NCBI GenBank assembly: GCA_963700185.1
Contig: CAVOWP010000030.1
Coordinates: forward strand, 62,001 to 126,000
DNA: 64,000 nt
Direction: 5' to 3'
From: AP-15 sp963700185
Lineage (GTDB): Bacteria; Pseudomonadota; Alphaproteobacteria; ATCC43930; CGMCC-115725
The position numbers and the translations under genes are program-made. The notes beneath the pieces were generated by a model. The model worked only from the letters and a program-made list of their open reading frames with translations. It searched no databases and was not told the origin of the DNA. Position 1 is the first letter of the stretch. Each line of letters begins with the position of its first letter. Positions 24,255-32,737 of this stretch are shown here, piece by piece.

Positions 24255-25631
24255 TCAGCTCTGCTCGATCGGGTATTTCGCGAAGATCTCCTCGACCCGC
24301 TTAAACGCCTTCTCCGCCGCTGACTGCGGCGCCGCTCCGTCCTTCATGATCTCGGCCCAGGCCGTGGCCCAAACATGCTCGTTCTGGACCTGGGCATAGG
24401 CCGGGTTGGAGGCCCAGAAAGTCGGGATTGTCGGGCCGAGCAGGCCCTGGTTTGTGTAAGCCACCCGGTGCGGATCCTTGGGGTCGAGCCACCACGGGTC
24501 GTCCTTCACGATCGCCGCCATGGCTGGCAAGTTACGGCCGAGCCCCGTTTTCAGATACTCGTTGAGGACCGGCGGCTGGATCAAATATTTGAGGAAGTCC
24601 TTGGCCACGGCGATGTTCTGCGCCCCCTTCGGGATTAGGCCGCAAAGGCTGCCCGCCTGGCTCGGCACCGGCTTGCCGTCATTGCTGAGCGGCAGGCCCA
24701 TCGTGACGATATCGTTGTAATCCTGCTGGTTCTTGATAATCGCGACCTCGGTTGACAGCGAGCCGTCAAGATCCATGACGATCTGCTTGGCGTGAAGGGC
24801 GTTGTTGTCATCGGCGTCGTTCCAATTGATCGCCCCCGGCGGCACAAAGCCTTCCTTGTAGGCCGTCGTCGGATAAGTCAGCGCCTGGAGCGCCGCCTCG
24901 CGCACCTTCGCGTCGTCGAGATTCAGTTTACCGTCATTGGTGACGATGTCCTGGCCGCCATTGGCGATCAGGAAAGAGTTGAACAAGGAGTTGGAATCGT
25001 TGCCGGTAGTGTTGAGCTGGAAACCGAGGGCATAGATATGACGCATGCCCTCGGCGCGCAATTTCTTCTGTACCTCCTTGAAGAAATCGTAAAAGGCGTC
25101 CCACGTCCTCGGCAGGTCCTCCATCGTGTAACCGGCCTTCTCGACCAGCGGCCGCCAGATATGGTTCGTTTGGTACGCGACTGTATAAGGCACACCATAA
25201 AAGCTGCGCTTCTTCTCGACGCTGTTGTAGCAATTGACGGTGAGCAAGGCGGTCCGAGTATATTGCGATTTTTGTGTCTCGATCACATCCGTCACATCGA
25301 CCAGCCTGTCCTCCCAGGCATAGAGCGCAATAATCTCGGCGGGAGTGTTCTGGAACAGATCGGGGACGACGCCGCTAGTTACGGCCGAGACGATCTTCTG
25401 GCGCATCGGCGCATAGGGAATGATGCTGTAGTCAATCGTGTTGCTGCTCGCCTTCTCGTAATCGGCTACGATCTTTTTGAAAGAGACGTCCTCCTCCTGC
25501 GCGAAGCCCTGCACCCACCACACGGTCGCAGTAGTCGCCGCCGCGTTGGCAAGGTAGGGCCGCGTCACGGCCGCAGCTGCCGCGAGCCCGAGAGAGCCGC
25601 GAATCACCGAGCGCCTGGTCAGGCTCGACAT
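24255..25631 (-). CDS. ABC sugar-binding protein 5 of the tandem array
   Basis: A 458-aa paralogue starting MSSLTRRSVIRGSLGLAAAA, with GGAGGAAG as ribosome-binding site. It is closest to binding protein 2 in the middle region (SIIPYAPMRQKIVSAVTSGV, NTPAEIIALYAWEDR, PRTWDAFYDFFKEVQ). Its NSLFNSFLIANGGQ replaces the YFLIAYGGQ of most paralogues, so the conserved Tyr before GGQ is an Asn. The 170-bp spacer in front is a near copy of the spacer before gene 4, evidence of recent unit duplication. Confidence 0.9.
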   Translation of the reverse strand: MSSLTRRSVIRGSLGLAAAAAVTRPYLANAAATTATVWWVQGFAQEEDVSFKKIVADYEKASSNTIDYSIIPYAPMRQKIVSAVTSGVVPDLFQNTPAEIIALYAWEDRLVDVTDVIETQKSQYTRTALLTVNCYNSVEKKRSFYGVPYTVAYQTNHIWRPLVEKAGYTMEDLPRTWDAFYDFFKEVQKKLRAEGMRHIYALGFQLNTTGNDSNSLFNSFLIANGGQDIVTNDGKLNLDDAKVREAALQALTYPTTAYKEGFVPPGAINWNDADDNNALHAKQIVMDLDGSLSTEVAIIKNQQDYNDIVTMGLPLSNDGKPVPSQAGSLCGLIPKGAQNIAVAKDFLKYLIQPPVLNEYLKTGLGRNLPAMAAIVKDDPWWLDPKDPHRVAYTNQGLLGPTIPTFWASNPAYAQVQNEHVWATAWAEIMKDGAAPQSAAEKAFKRVEEIFAKYPIEQS

Positions 25632-25685
25632 GCCGTCTTCCTCCCCGATTACGCCGCACATCCGGGCACGCGTTCTGATCCGTCC

Positions 25686-25714
25686 AATATAGAACGGCGC
25701 CGGGCCGCGCTCAA
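25686..25714 (-). promoter_or_regulatory. promoter of binding protein 5
   Basis: TTGAGC, 17 bases, TATATT on the minus strand, 55 bp before the ATG, within the duplicated spacer. Confidence 0.65.
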
Positions 25715-25795
25715 ATGCTCTTCGCCGCCCGTCCCGCTGAGTCCGGGTCGGAGATGCCCGGGCGCGCTGTAGACTGACACGCGCGCTGATTGCGC

Positions 25796-27172
25796 TCAGG
25801 TCTGTGCGATCGGGTATTTCGCGAAGATCTCCTCGACCCGCTTGAACGCCTTCTCGGCAGCTGCCTGAGGCGCCACTCCGTCTTTGGCGATCTCGGCCCA
25901 GCCGTTCGGAAAAACGTGCTCGTTCTGGACCTGGGCAAAACCGGGGTTGTAGACCCAGAATTGCGGCACCGTTGGGCCCAAGAGGGCCTGCTTGACGTAC
26001 GCAACCCGGTGCGGATCGGCGGGGTCGAGCCACCACGGATCCGTCTTGACGATAGACGGCATCGACGGCACTCGCCGGGCGATCCCCGTTTTCAGGTATT
26101 CGCCGAGGACTTTGGGCTGAACCATCAACTTGAGAAAATCCTTGGCAACCGCGACATTCTTTGCCCCCTTCGGGATCAGCCCCGAAAAGGAGGCAGCTTA
26201 ACTCGGCACCGGCTTACCGTCGTTGCTGAGCGCCAGGCCCATCGTCACCAGATCCTTGTAATCCTGCTCCTTGTGAATGACCGCGACCTCGCTGGAGATC
26301 GTGCCGTCGAGATCCATCACGATCTGCTTGGCGTGCAAGGCGTTGTTGTCGTCGGCGTCGTTCCAGTTGATGGCCCCCGGCGGTACAAATCCTTCCTTAT
26401 AGGCCGTTGCCGGATAGGTCAGCGCCTTGACGGCCGCCTCCTTCACCTTCGGGTCGTCGAGTTGCAATTTGCCGTCTTTTGTGACGATCCCCTCACCGCC
26501 ATAAGCGATCAAGAAATAGTTGAACACGTTATTGGGATCGCCCCCATTGGTCGTCACATTCAGACCGAGGCCGTAGACATTGCGCACCCCTTGGGCGCGC
26601 AATTTTTTCTGCACCTCTTTGAAGAAATCATAAAAGGCGTCCCACGTCTTTGGAATGTCGTCCATCTTGAAGCCGGCCTTTTCGACGAGCGGCTGCCAGA
26701 TGTGGTTGGGCAGCACGTCCATTGTCAGCGGTACCCCGTAGAAACTCCGCTTTTTCTCGACATTATTGTAGCAATTGACATTGAGCAGCGCGGTTTCGGT
26801 GAACTCTTCCCGCTGGGTCTCGACAATGTCGCTCACGTCGACGAGCTTGTCGTCCCAGGCATAAAGGGCGACGATCTCGGCGGGATTATTGACAAAGATA
26901 TCCGGGACGACGCCGCTCGTGACGGCTGAGACGATCTTCTGGCGCTGCGGCGCGAACGGCATGATGCTGAGGTCGATCGTATTGCCGCTCGCTTTCTCGT
27001 AATCGGCGACATTTTTTTTGATCGCCACATCCTCTTCCGGAACGAATCCTTGCGGCCACCATATCTCCGCAGTCGTTGCTGCGGCGTTCGCGATAAACGG
27101 GCGCGCCAATGTCCCGGCGGCAGCGAGCCCGACAGATCCACGAAGAATCGAGCGCCTGGTGAATGTCGTCAT
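25796..27172 (-). pseudogene. ABC sugar-binding protein 6, interrupted by a nonsense codon
   Basis: The frame starts MTTFTRRSILRGSVGLAAAG at 27172 and runs in register with its paralogues for 458 codons. The exception is a TAA at 26198-26200 (codon 325). Paralogues have GKPVPSQ there; here it reads GKPVPS-stop, then resumes in the same frame at GLIPKGAKNVAVAKDFLKL. A single C-to-T change of a Gln codon explains it. The truncated protein would lack the last third, including LGEYLKTGIARR. Its promoter and ribosome-binding region persist, so decay is recent. Sequencing error is the alternative. Confidence 0.85.
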
Positions 27173-27207
27173 GTTCGTCTCTTCCCCTATCACACCGCGT
27201 GCTCAGC

Positions 27208-27236
27208 ACTATAGACCGGCAACGCGTCCGGCTCAA
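27208..27236 (-). promoter_or_regulatory. promoter of binding protein 6
   Basis: TTGAGC, 17 bases, TATAGT on the minus strand, 36 bp before the ATG. It belongs to the same promoter family as those of binding proteins 1, 4 and 5. Confidence 0.6.
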
Positions 27237-27305
27237 ATACCGGAGCCGAGTCGGAGCTGCAGACGGTGAGGCGAGCCGGGGCGGAAACCGGCTCGCGATT
27301 TTCGA

Positions 27306-28667
27306 TCAGGACTGCGCGATCGGGTATTTCGCGAAGATCTCCTCGACCCGCTTGAACGCCTTCTCCGCCGCCGCCTGCGGCGTCATCCCCCCGGTCATGA
27401 TGTCCGTCCAGGCAGTACTCCAGACATGCTCGTTCTGGACCTGCGCATAACCCGGGTTGAAGGCAAAATACTGCGGTACGGTCGGGCCGAGAAGGCCCTG
27501 CCGGGTGTACGCGGCCCGGTGCGGGTCGGCGAACCACCACGGATCATCTTTGACGATAGACGGCGTCCCGGGAATGTTCCGCCCGAGGCCGGTTTTCAGA
27601 TACTCGTTGTTGACGTTCGGCTGGATCAAATATTTTAGAAATTCCTTGGCCACGGCGACGTTCTTCGCCCCTTTGGGGATCAGCCCGCAGGCGTTGGTGG
27701 CATGGCTCGGCACGGGTTTGCCGTCGTTGCTTAGCGGCAGGCCCATCGTGACGATGTCGTCGTATTCCTCTTTCTTGTGAAAGAGTGCGACCTCGGTCGA
27801 GATCGTACCGTCGAGATCCATCACGATGGTCTTGGCATGGAAAGCGTTGTTGTCATCGGCATCGTTCCAGTTGATCGCCCCCGGCGGCACAAAGCCTTCC
27901 TTGTAGGCGGTGGTCGGATAGGTCAACGCCTTGATTACCGCCTCCTTCACCTTCGGGTCGTCGAGGTGCAGTTTGCCGTCTTTGGTAACGATGTCCTGTC
28001 CGCCGTACGCAATCAGGAAATAGTGGAAGGTGTTATTCGGATCGACCCCGTTGGTTGTTACTTGTAAACCAAGCCCGTAGACATTGCGCATGCGCAGCTT
28101 CTTCTGCACTTCCTTGAAAAAATCGTAATAGGCGTCCCAAGTCTTCGGAATGTCATCGATCTTGAAGCCCGCCTTCTCGACCAGCGACTTCCAGACATGA
28201 TTTGGCAATACCGCGGTCTGATACGGCACGCCGTAAAAGCTGCGCTTCTTCTCGCTATTGTTGTAGCAATAAGTGTTGAGTAGCGCGGTCTCGGTGAATC
28301 CCTCCCTTTGGGTCTCGACGACGTCGGTGACATCGATCAGTTTGTCGTCCCAAGCGTACAGCGCAATGATTTCGGCCGGATTGTTCTGGAACAGATCCGG
28401 GACGACGCCGCTGGTCACCGCCGAGACAATCTTCTGACGCTCCGGAGCAAAGGGAATGATGCTGTAGTCGAGTGTGTTGCCGCTCGCCTTCTGGTAATCG
28501 GCGACCATTTTGTTGAACGCTTCATCCTCTTCCTGGACGAAGCCCTGCGCCCACCACACCGTCGCGGTCGTCGCGGCGGCGTTTGCGATAAAGGGGCGCG
28601 CCAGCGTCCCAACCGCAGCCAATCCAAGAGAGCTGCGGAGCACCGACCGCCGGCTCAGGTTTCCCAT
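27306..28667 (-). CDS. ABC sugar-binding protein 7, first of the tandem array
   Basis: A 453-aa paralogue starting MGNLSRRSVLRSSLGLAAVG with GGAAGGAAG upstream. It carries VWWAQGFVQEEDEAFNKMVA, NNPAEIIALYAWDDK, NWNDADDNNAFHAK and NNEYLKTGLGRNI. Where paralogues read KKLRAQGVRNVYG it reads KKLRMRNVYG, a clean three-residue deletion in a surface helix. It is transcribed first in the array. The 140 bp upstream contain no TTGAG-17-TATA element, so its promoter is unidentified. Confidence 0.9.
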   Translation of the reverse strand: MGNLSRRSVLRSSLGLAAVGTLARPFIANAAATTATVWWAQGFVQEEDEAFNKMVADYQKASGNTLDYSIIPFAPERQKIVSAVTSGVVPDLFQNNPAEIIALYAWDDKLIDVTDVVETQREGFTETALLNTYCYNNSEKKRSFYGVPYQTAVLPNHVWKSLVEKAGFKIDDIPKTWDAYYDFFKEVQKKLRMRNVYGLGLQVTTNGVDPNNTFHYFLIAYGGQDIVTKDGKLHLDDPKVKEAVIKALTYPTTAYKEGFVPPGAINWNDADDNNAFHAKTIVMDLDGTISTEVALFHKKEEYDDIVTMGLPLSNDGKPVPSHATNACGLIPKGAKNVAVAKEFLKYLIQPNVNNEYLKTGLGRNIPGTPSIVKDDPWWFADPHRAAYTRQGLLGPTVPQYFAFNPGYAQVQNEHVWSTAWTDIMTGGMTPQAAAEKAFKRVEEIFAKYPIAQS

Positions 28668-28808
28668 GTCCGTCTTCCTTCCTGCTCTGGCGCCACGCAG
28701 CCCTTCCGCGGGCGCGTTTTTTTCTACTGATAGGCGTAGCTTGGACGCACCCCACGATGGGGTCAACTTGTTTATCCAGGGTTGTGGCTGACCATGCTTT
28801 ACACACCC

Positions 28809-29447
28809 TTAGCGGGGAGGCTGGTTCACTCGGACGACGCGCCAGCCGTGACCCATGCCGGAGCCGTCGATCCGGTCGAGGCAGGTGATCGAGCAATTCT
28901 CGATCGTGAAGGCGAGTGCGGCTTCGGGGCCGAGGTCGAGCGCCAATGCCAACGCGGCGCGGATTGTGCCGCCATGCGCGACGGCGATGATGTCGCGTCC
29001 GGAATAAGTCTCGACCAGCCGGTCGATTGCCCGTGACACCCGCTCGATGACCGCGACGAAACTCTCGCCGCCCGGCGGGGTCTCGTGGGCGGGCGCGTGC
29101 CAGAAGCGGTGGAAATCGCCGGAACGGGACTCCTGCAACTCCTCGTAAGTCAGGTCCTGCCACTCACCAAAATCCTGTTCGGCGAGCTCCGGGATCATGA
29201 CTGCGTCGGGGCCGGGGATCGGCTGCGGTCCGGGGAGACCGGCACGGACGATCGCCGCCGCCGTCTCATGGGTCCGCCGCAGGTTGCTCGTCACCCACAT
29301 CGCGCTGCGCGGCAGTTTTTCCGCGAGGCCGGTAAACAACCCGGTTTCGGAGCAATCGCAGGACAGGTCGGTTTGGCCGTAGATCCGGCCGCCATGCGCC
29401 ACCGGCGCGTGCCGCACCCACCAGAAGCTGGTCGTAATGTGGCTCAT
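28809..29447 (-). CDS. histidine phosphatase family protein
   Basis: A 212-aa protein of the phosphoglycerate-mutase-like superfamily. The catalytic RHG variant is VRHAPVAHGGRIYGQTDL (RHAP) near the N-terminus. The second catalytic His is in IIAVAHGGTIRAALALAL, and the acidic residue is in LAEQDFGEWQDLTYEEL. The start at 29447 gives the normal N-terminus (MSHITTSFWWVRH); a longer frame to 29570 lacks homology. The group includes alpha-ribazole phosphatase and sugar phosphatases. The substrate cannot be chosen from sequence. Confidence 0.85.
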   Translation of the reverse strand: MSHITTSFWWVRHAPVAHGGRIYGQTDLSCDCSETGLFTGLAEKLPRSAMWVTSNLRRTHETAAAIVRAGLPGPQPIPGPDAVMIPELAEQDFGEWQDLTYEELQESRSGDFHRFWHAPAHETPPGGESFVAVIERVSRAIDRLVETYSGRDIIAVAHGGTIRAALALALDLGPEAALAFTIENCSITCLDRIDGSGMGHGWRVVRVNQPPR

Positions 29448-29598
29448 GGTTTGCTGAAGACCCCGAGAATGCCTCGGTGTAACCATCGATCTGGCGTCGC
29501 GCAATCTCGGCCATGGCCTACAGCGTCGTTGCCGATAGGCCGGCGGCCGGGCTAACGTCGGACCGGGCAATCCGGCCAGCTACAGGGAGGCAACACCG

Positions 29599-30540
29599 AT
29601 GTCGACTTTGATCCTCGGCGGGACCGGCTTTATCGGCCGGCGTCTCGTGCCGCTATTGGCGCAGCGCGGTGAAGAAGTCGTGTGCATGGACCTCAACCCC
29701 GGCACCGCGTCCTATGGGCAACTCGGCAATCAAGTCCGGGTCGTGCGCGGCGACGTCACGCAGTTCGACGATGTCATGGCGGTCACCGTTGCGGCGAAAC
29801 CGTCGCGCGTCGTCAATCTCGCCTATTTTCTCGGCAGCGAGCACGCCCCGCACATCGCGACCAAGCTCAATATTGTCGGCATGGACAATTGCTTCGAGGC
29901 GGCGCGCCTCTGCGGGGTCAACCGGGCGGTGTTCGCAAGTTCGCTGGCGGTCAGCGGCGAGCAGCATTTCTACGGCGACCGCGTCGTTACCGAGGACGAT
30001 TTCCGTCACGGCCACGTCCAATATGCGATGCACAAGATCTTCAACGAGTGGCAGGCGCAGGATTACCGCGAGAAATACGGCATGGAGATCACCGCGATCC
30101 GCCCCGCCAACGTCACCGGCCCCGACAAGATCGTCGGCTCTGTCGACCACGTCAAATGCATTACTTTCCCGGCGCGCGGCGAGGCGATCTCGTTCCCGTA
30201 CAAGGACGCGATGCGCTGCCCGGTCCATGTCGACGATATCGCCGAGGTTTTCGCGCGGGTATTGCTGACCGACAAGCCGCGGCACGCAGTCTACAACTCT
30301 GGCGGCACCCCGATCAGCCTCGGCGATCTCGCCACTCTCGTGCGCGAGTTCCTGCCCGACGCGCAGATCGGCTTCGAGCACGAGGCCGGCGGCAAGGAGA
30401 CCTCCGGCAACTACATGATCGACAACACCCGGCTGATCCAGGAATTCGGGCTGCAGTATCTGCCCTACCGGCAGCGCGTATTGCAGATCATCAACGACAC
30501 CCGCCGCGAAGCCGGCCTGCCTCCCGTCGCCGACCGCTAA
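29599..30540 (+). CDS. NAD-dependent epimerase/dehydratase (extended SDR)
   Basis: A 313-aa protein with the Rossmann motif GGTGFIGRRLVPLLA at the N-terminus. The region around QYAMHKIFNEWQAQDY has the catalytic Tyr and Lys spaced as Y-x(3)-K (YAMHK). The C-terminal half has RPANVTGPDKIVGSVDH and VYNSGGTPISLGDLATLV, as in nucleotide-sugar or uronate epimerase-like enzymes. AGGGAGGC precedes the ATG. It stands alone between a divergent phosphatase and a repeat. Substrate unknown. Confidence 0.85.
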   Translation: MSTLILGGTGFIGRRLVPLLAQRGEEVVCMDLNPGTASYGQLGNQVRVVRGDVTQFDDVMAVTVAAKPSRVVNLAYFLGSEHAPHIATKLNIVGMDNCFEAARLCGVNRAVFASSLAVSGEQHFYGDRVVTEDDFRHGHVQYAMHKIFNEWQAQDYREKYGMEITAIRPANVTGPDKIVGSVDHVKCITFPARGEAISFPYKDAMRCPVHVDDIAEVFARVLLTDKPRHAVYNSGGTPISLGDLATLVREFLPDAQIGFEHEAGGKETSGNYMIDNTRLIQEFGLQYLPYRQRVLQIINDTRREAGLPPVADR

Positions 30541-30643
30541 CCGCGGGCGAGCCTCTGCCCGCAACTCGCAAGGCAGAGGCCGCGATCTGCTCCGCGCTCT
30601 TGGGGCCTCCTCGGGAGATCGGTTGAAGCCGACGGCACCCCCT

Positions 30644-30757
30644 CGTCATTCCCGCGAAAAGCGGGAATCCAGGATGGTAAGCTCCTGCGTTGGAAACTCT
30701 GGATCCCCGCTTTCGCGGGGATGACGAGAGAATCTGCGAGGATGACGAGAGAATCTG
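30644..30757. repeat. REP-like palindromic pair plus 21-bp tandem duplication
   Basis: The pair CGTCATTCCCGCG...CGGGAATCC and GGATCCCCGCTTTCGCGGGG repeats the element at 8949-9030. Its right edge is duplicated: ATGACGAGAGAATCTG occurs at 30721 and again at 30742. The duplication creates spurious start codons ahead of the next gene. Confidence 0.75.
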
Positions 30758-30792
30758 GAGAATTTGGAGTCACTCCTTCGAGGTGGATGGCT

Positions 30793-31251
30793 ATGGAGAC
30801 GGTGGGGCTCGGTTTCTGCTTCGAGGATTTACCGATTGGACGGCAGTTCAAGACGATCGGGCGCACCGTCACCGAGGCCGACATCACCAATTTCGTCAAC
30901 TGCACCGGCATGGTCGAGGTGTTGTTCACCAACCTCGAATTCCTCGCGCATGAATCCGACATCAAACAGCGTCTGGCGCCGGCGGCGCTGGTTTATGCTT
31001 TTGCCGAGGGATTGCTCGTGCAGTCGACAATGCAGCATACCGGGTTTGCCTTTCTGCACATGGAGCTCAATGTCGAGAACCCGGTCTTTGCCGGCGACAC
31101 GATCCATGCCGAATGCGAGGTCGTCGAGGCGCGGCGCAGCAGGAGCCGCCCCGACCGCGGTCTCGTGCGCACCCGCATCCGGGTCGTCAAACAGGACGGC
31201 AAGGTAGCCCTGACCTACACACCGCTGCGCATGATCAAATGCCGGCCCTGA
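30793..31251 (+). CDS. MaoC-like acyl dehydratase
   Basis: A 152-aa hot-dog-fold protein. FEDLPIGRQFKTIGRTVTEA, ADITNFVNCTG and the C-terminal VFAGDTIHAECEVVEARRSR are typical of MaoC-type (R)-enoyl-CoA hydratases and related acyl dehydratases. The usual DxxxxH dyad is partly altered (DITNFVN), so catalysis of the standard hydration is uncertain. The ATG at 30793 has GAGGTGG six bases upstream; longer frames read into the tandem repeat. Confidence 0.75.
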   Translation: METVGLGFCFEDLPIGRQFKTIGRTVTEADITNFVNCTGMVEVLFTNLEFLAHESDIKQRLAPAALVYAFAEGLLVQSTMQHTGFAFLHMELNVENPVFAGDTIHAECEVVEARRSRSRPDRGLVRTRIRVVKQDGKVALTYTPLRMIKCRP

Positions 31252-31407
31252 AGGCGAATAAGCGGGTAGCGAAGCATTGCGGCTTGGTAATCGATTCTCT
31301 CGAACATCTCGGTCCGGCATCGATCCGCACAACGGATTCCGCGGGTTAGCAGCACCGATTTGGCGTTCCTCCGCCGTCCAGCTATGGAGAAGGCAGGGGG
31401 AACTGCA

Positions 31408-31815
31408 ATGTTGAAGCTGACGATCACCTTTCTCGCGGGTGCGCTTTCCTTTGCGTGCCTGCCGGCGCTCGCCGTCGAACTTCCCGACTACGGTTCGAAA
31501 AATTTCAGCCCGTCGGACGACACGCCGAGTTACTTCGCCAACGAGAGCGCTCCGGTCTCCGCCAGGACTGCTGACACGACCCCGCGCGACTGGTCTGCCG
31601 TAGATGAGATGGCTCCAGCTCGATCGGCGTCCTATAGGCAAAGCGGGCAGCACGGCCGATACGCCGTTGGCCAAAGATCCGACCGACATGCCGCGGGCAG
31701 ATCGGCGGGCAGGGTGCAATCGGCGCGCGGTGCGGCCAGGACGACGAGCCCGAAACACGGCAAGCCGAGCGCCAGACACGCAAGCTCTGGTGTGGCGCAT
31801 TATACGGTGAACTGA
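31408..31815 (+). CDS. small exported protein, unknown function
   Basis: A 135-aa protein. MLKLTITFLAGALSFACLPA with ALAVELP is a standard Sec signal peptide. The mature part is basic, rich in Ser, Ala, Arg and His, and low in hydrophobic residues, so it is probably disordered. AGGGGG sits eight bases before the ATG. No family recognised. Confidence 0.55.
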   Translation: MLKLTITFLAGALSFACLPALAVELPDYGSKNFSPSDDTPSYFANESAPVSARTADTTPRDWSAVDEMAPARSASYRQSGQHGRYAVGQRSDRHAAGRSAGRVQSARGAARTTSPKHGKPSARHASSGVAHYTVN

Positions 31816-31892
31816 CACACAGCACGCGCTGTCCGGCGCCGGGTCTCTGCGGCGTTGGACAGAGCGGTCCGCGCCGCCATATAAGCGGCGCG

Positions 31893-32732
31893 ATGGGGAA
31901 AGTCCCGTTTCTCAAGATGCACGGGCTCGGCAACGATTTTGTCGTGCTCGATCTTCGCCTCGGCGCGATCCCGTTTGGTGTTGGAGCCGCGCGCAGGTTG
32001 GCCGATCGCCGGACCGGCATCGGATGTGATCAGGTCATCCTGCTCGAGCCGCCGCGCCATCCCGCGGCCCAGGTACTGATGCGCATCCGCAATGCCGATG
32101 GCAGCGAGGCTGAGGCCTGTGGCAATGCTACTCGCTGCGTCGCCGACCTGCTGCACCGCGAGACCCGGGACTCGCGGCTTCGAATCGAGACCGCAGCGGG
32201 TCTGCTCGAGGCGGAGGCGCTGCCCGAGGGGTCATTTGCGGTCGATATGGGACCGGCGCGAACGGCTTGGCACGAGATCCCGCTGTCGCGCGCCATGGAC
32301 ACCGATCGGGTCGACTTGACATTGGGTTCGCTGACGGAGGCCGCCTGCACAAACATTGGCAACCCGCACGCAACCTTTTTTGTTGATGACGTCGACGCAA
32401 TCGATCTCAAGACGCTCGGGCCGGCGCTCGAACATCACCCGCTGTTCCCAGAACGCGCAAATATCGGGATCGCCGAAATTGGTGATCGCTGCAGCATCCG
32501 GCTGCGCGTGTGGGAACGAGGCGCCGGGATCACCCTGGCCTGTGGGACCGGCGCTTGCGCCGCGCTCGTTGGCGCCCACCGGCGGGGGCTCACCGACCGC
32601 CGCGCCGACGTGGAGCTCGATGGCGGAACACTCGACATAGCCTGGCGCGAGGATGGCCACGTGATCATGACAGGGCCGGCAACGCTCAGCTTCGAGGGCA
32701 TGTTCGACGCCGATCTGCTGACCGCGGACTGA
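31893..32732 (+). CDS. dapF: diaminopimelate epimerase
   Basis: A 279-aa enzyme of lysine and peptidoglycan precursor synthesis that interconverts LL- and meso-diaminopimelate. The two catalytic cysteines are visible in EACGNATRCVADLL and ITLACGTGACAALVGA. The N-terminal FLKMHGLGNDFVVLD and TGIGCDQ are also standard. The gene is five bases upstream of mtaB, and dapF-mtaB-ftsY is a conserved alphaproteobacterial order. Confidence 0.95.
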   Translation: MGKVPFLKMHGLGNDFVVLDLRLGAIPFGVGAARRLADRRTGIGCDQVILLEPPRHPAAQVLMRIRNADGSEAEACGNATRCVADLLHRETRDSRLRIETAAGLLEAEALPEGSFAVDMGPARTAWHEIPLSRAMDTDRVDLTLGSLTEAACTNIGNPHATFFVDDVDAIDLKTLGPALEHHPLFPERANIGIAEIGDRCSIRLRVWERGAGITLACGTGACAALVGAHRRGLTDRRADVELDGGTLDIAWREDGHVIMTGPATLSFEGMFDADLLTAD

Positions 32733-32737
32733 GCGTT

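Noticed and set aside
14583..28667. CRISPR or satellite-type repetition
   Set aside because: The repetition is of 1.4-kb coding units with diverged sequence and separate promoters, not short direct repeats with spacers.
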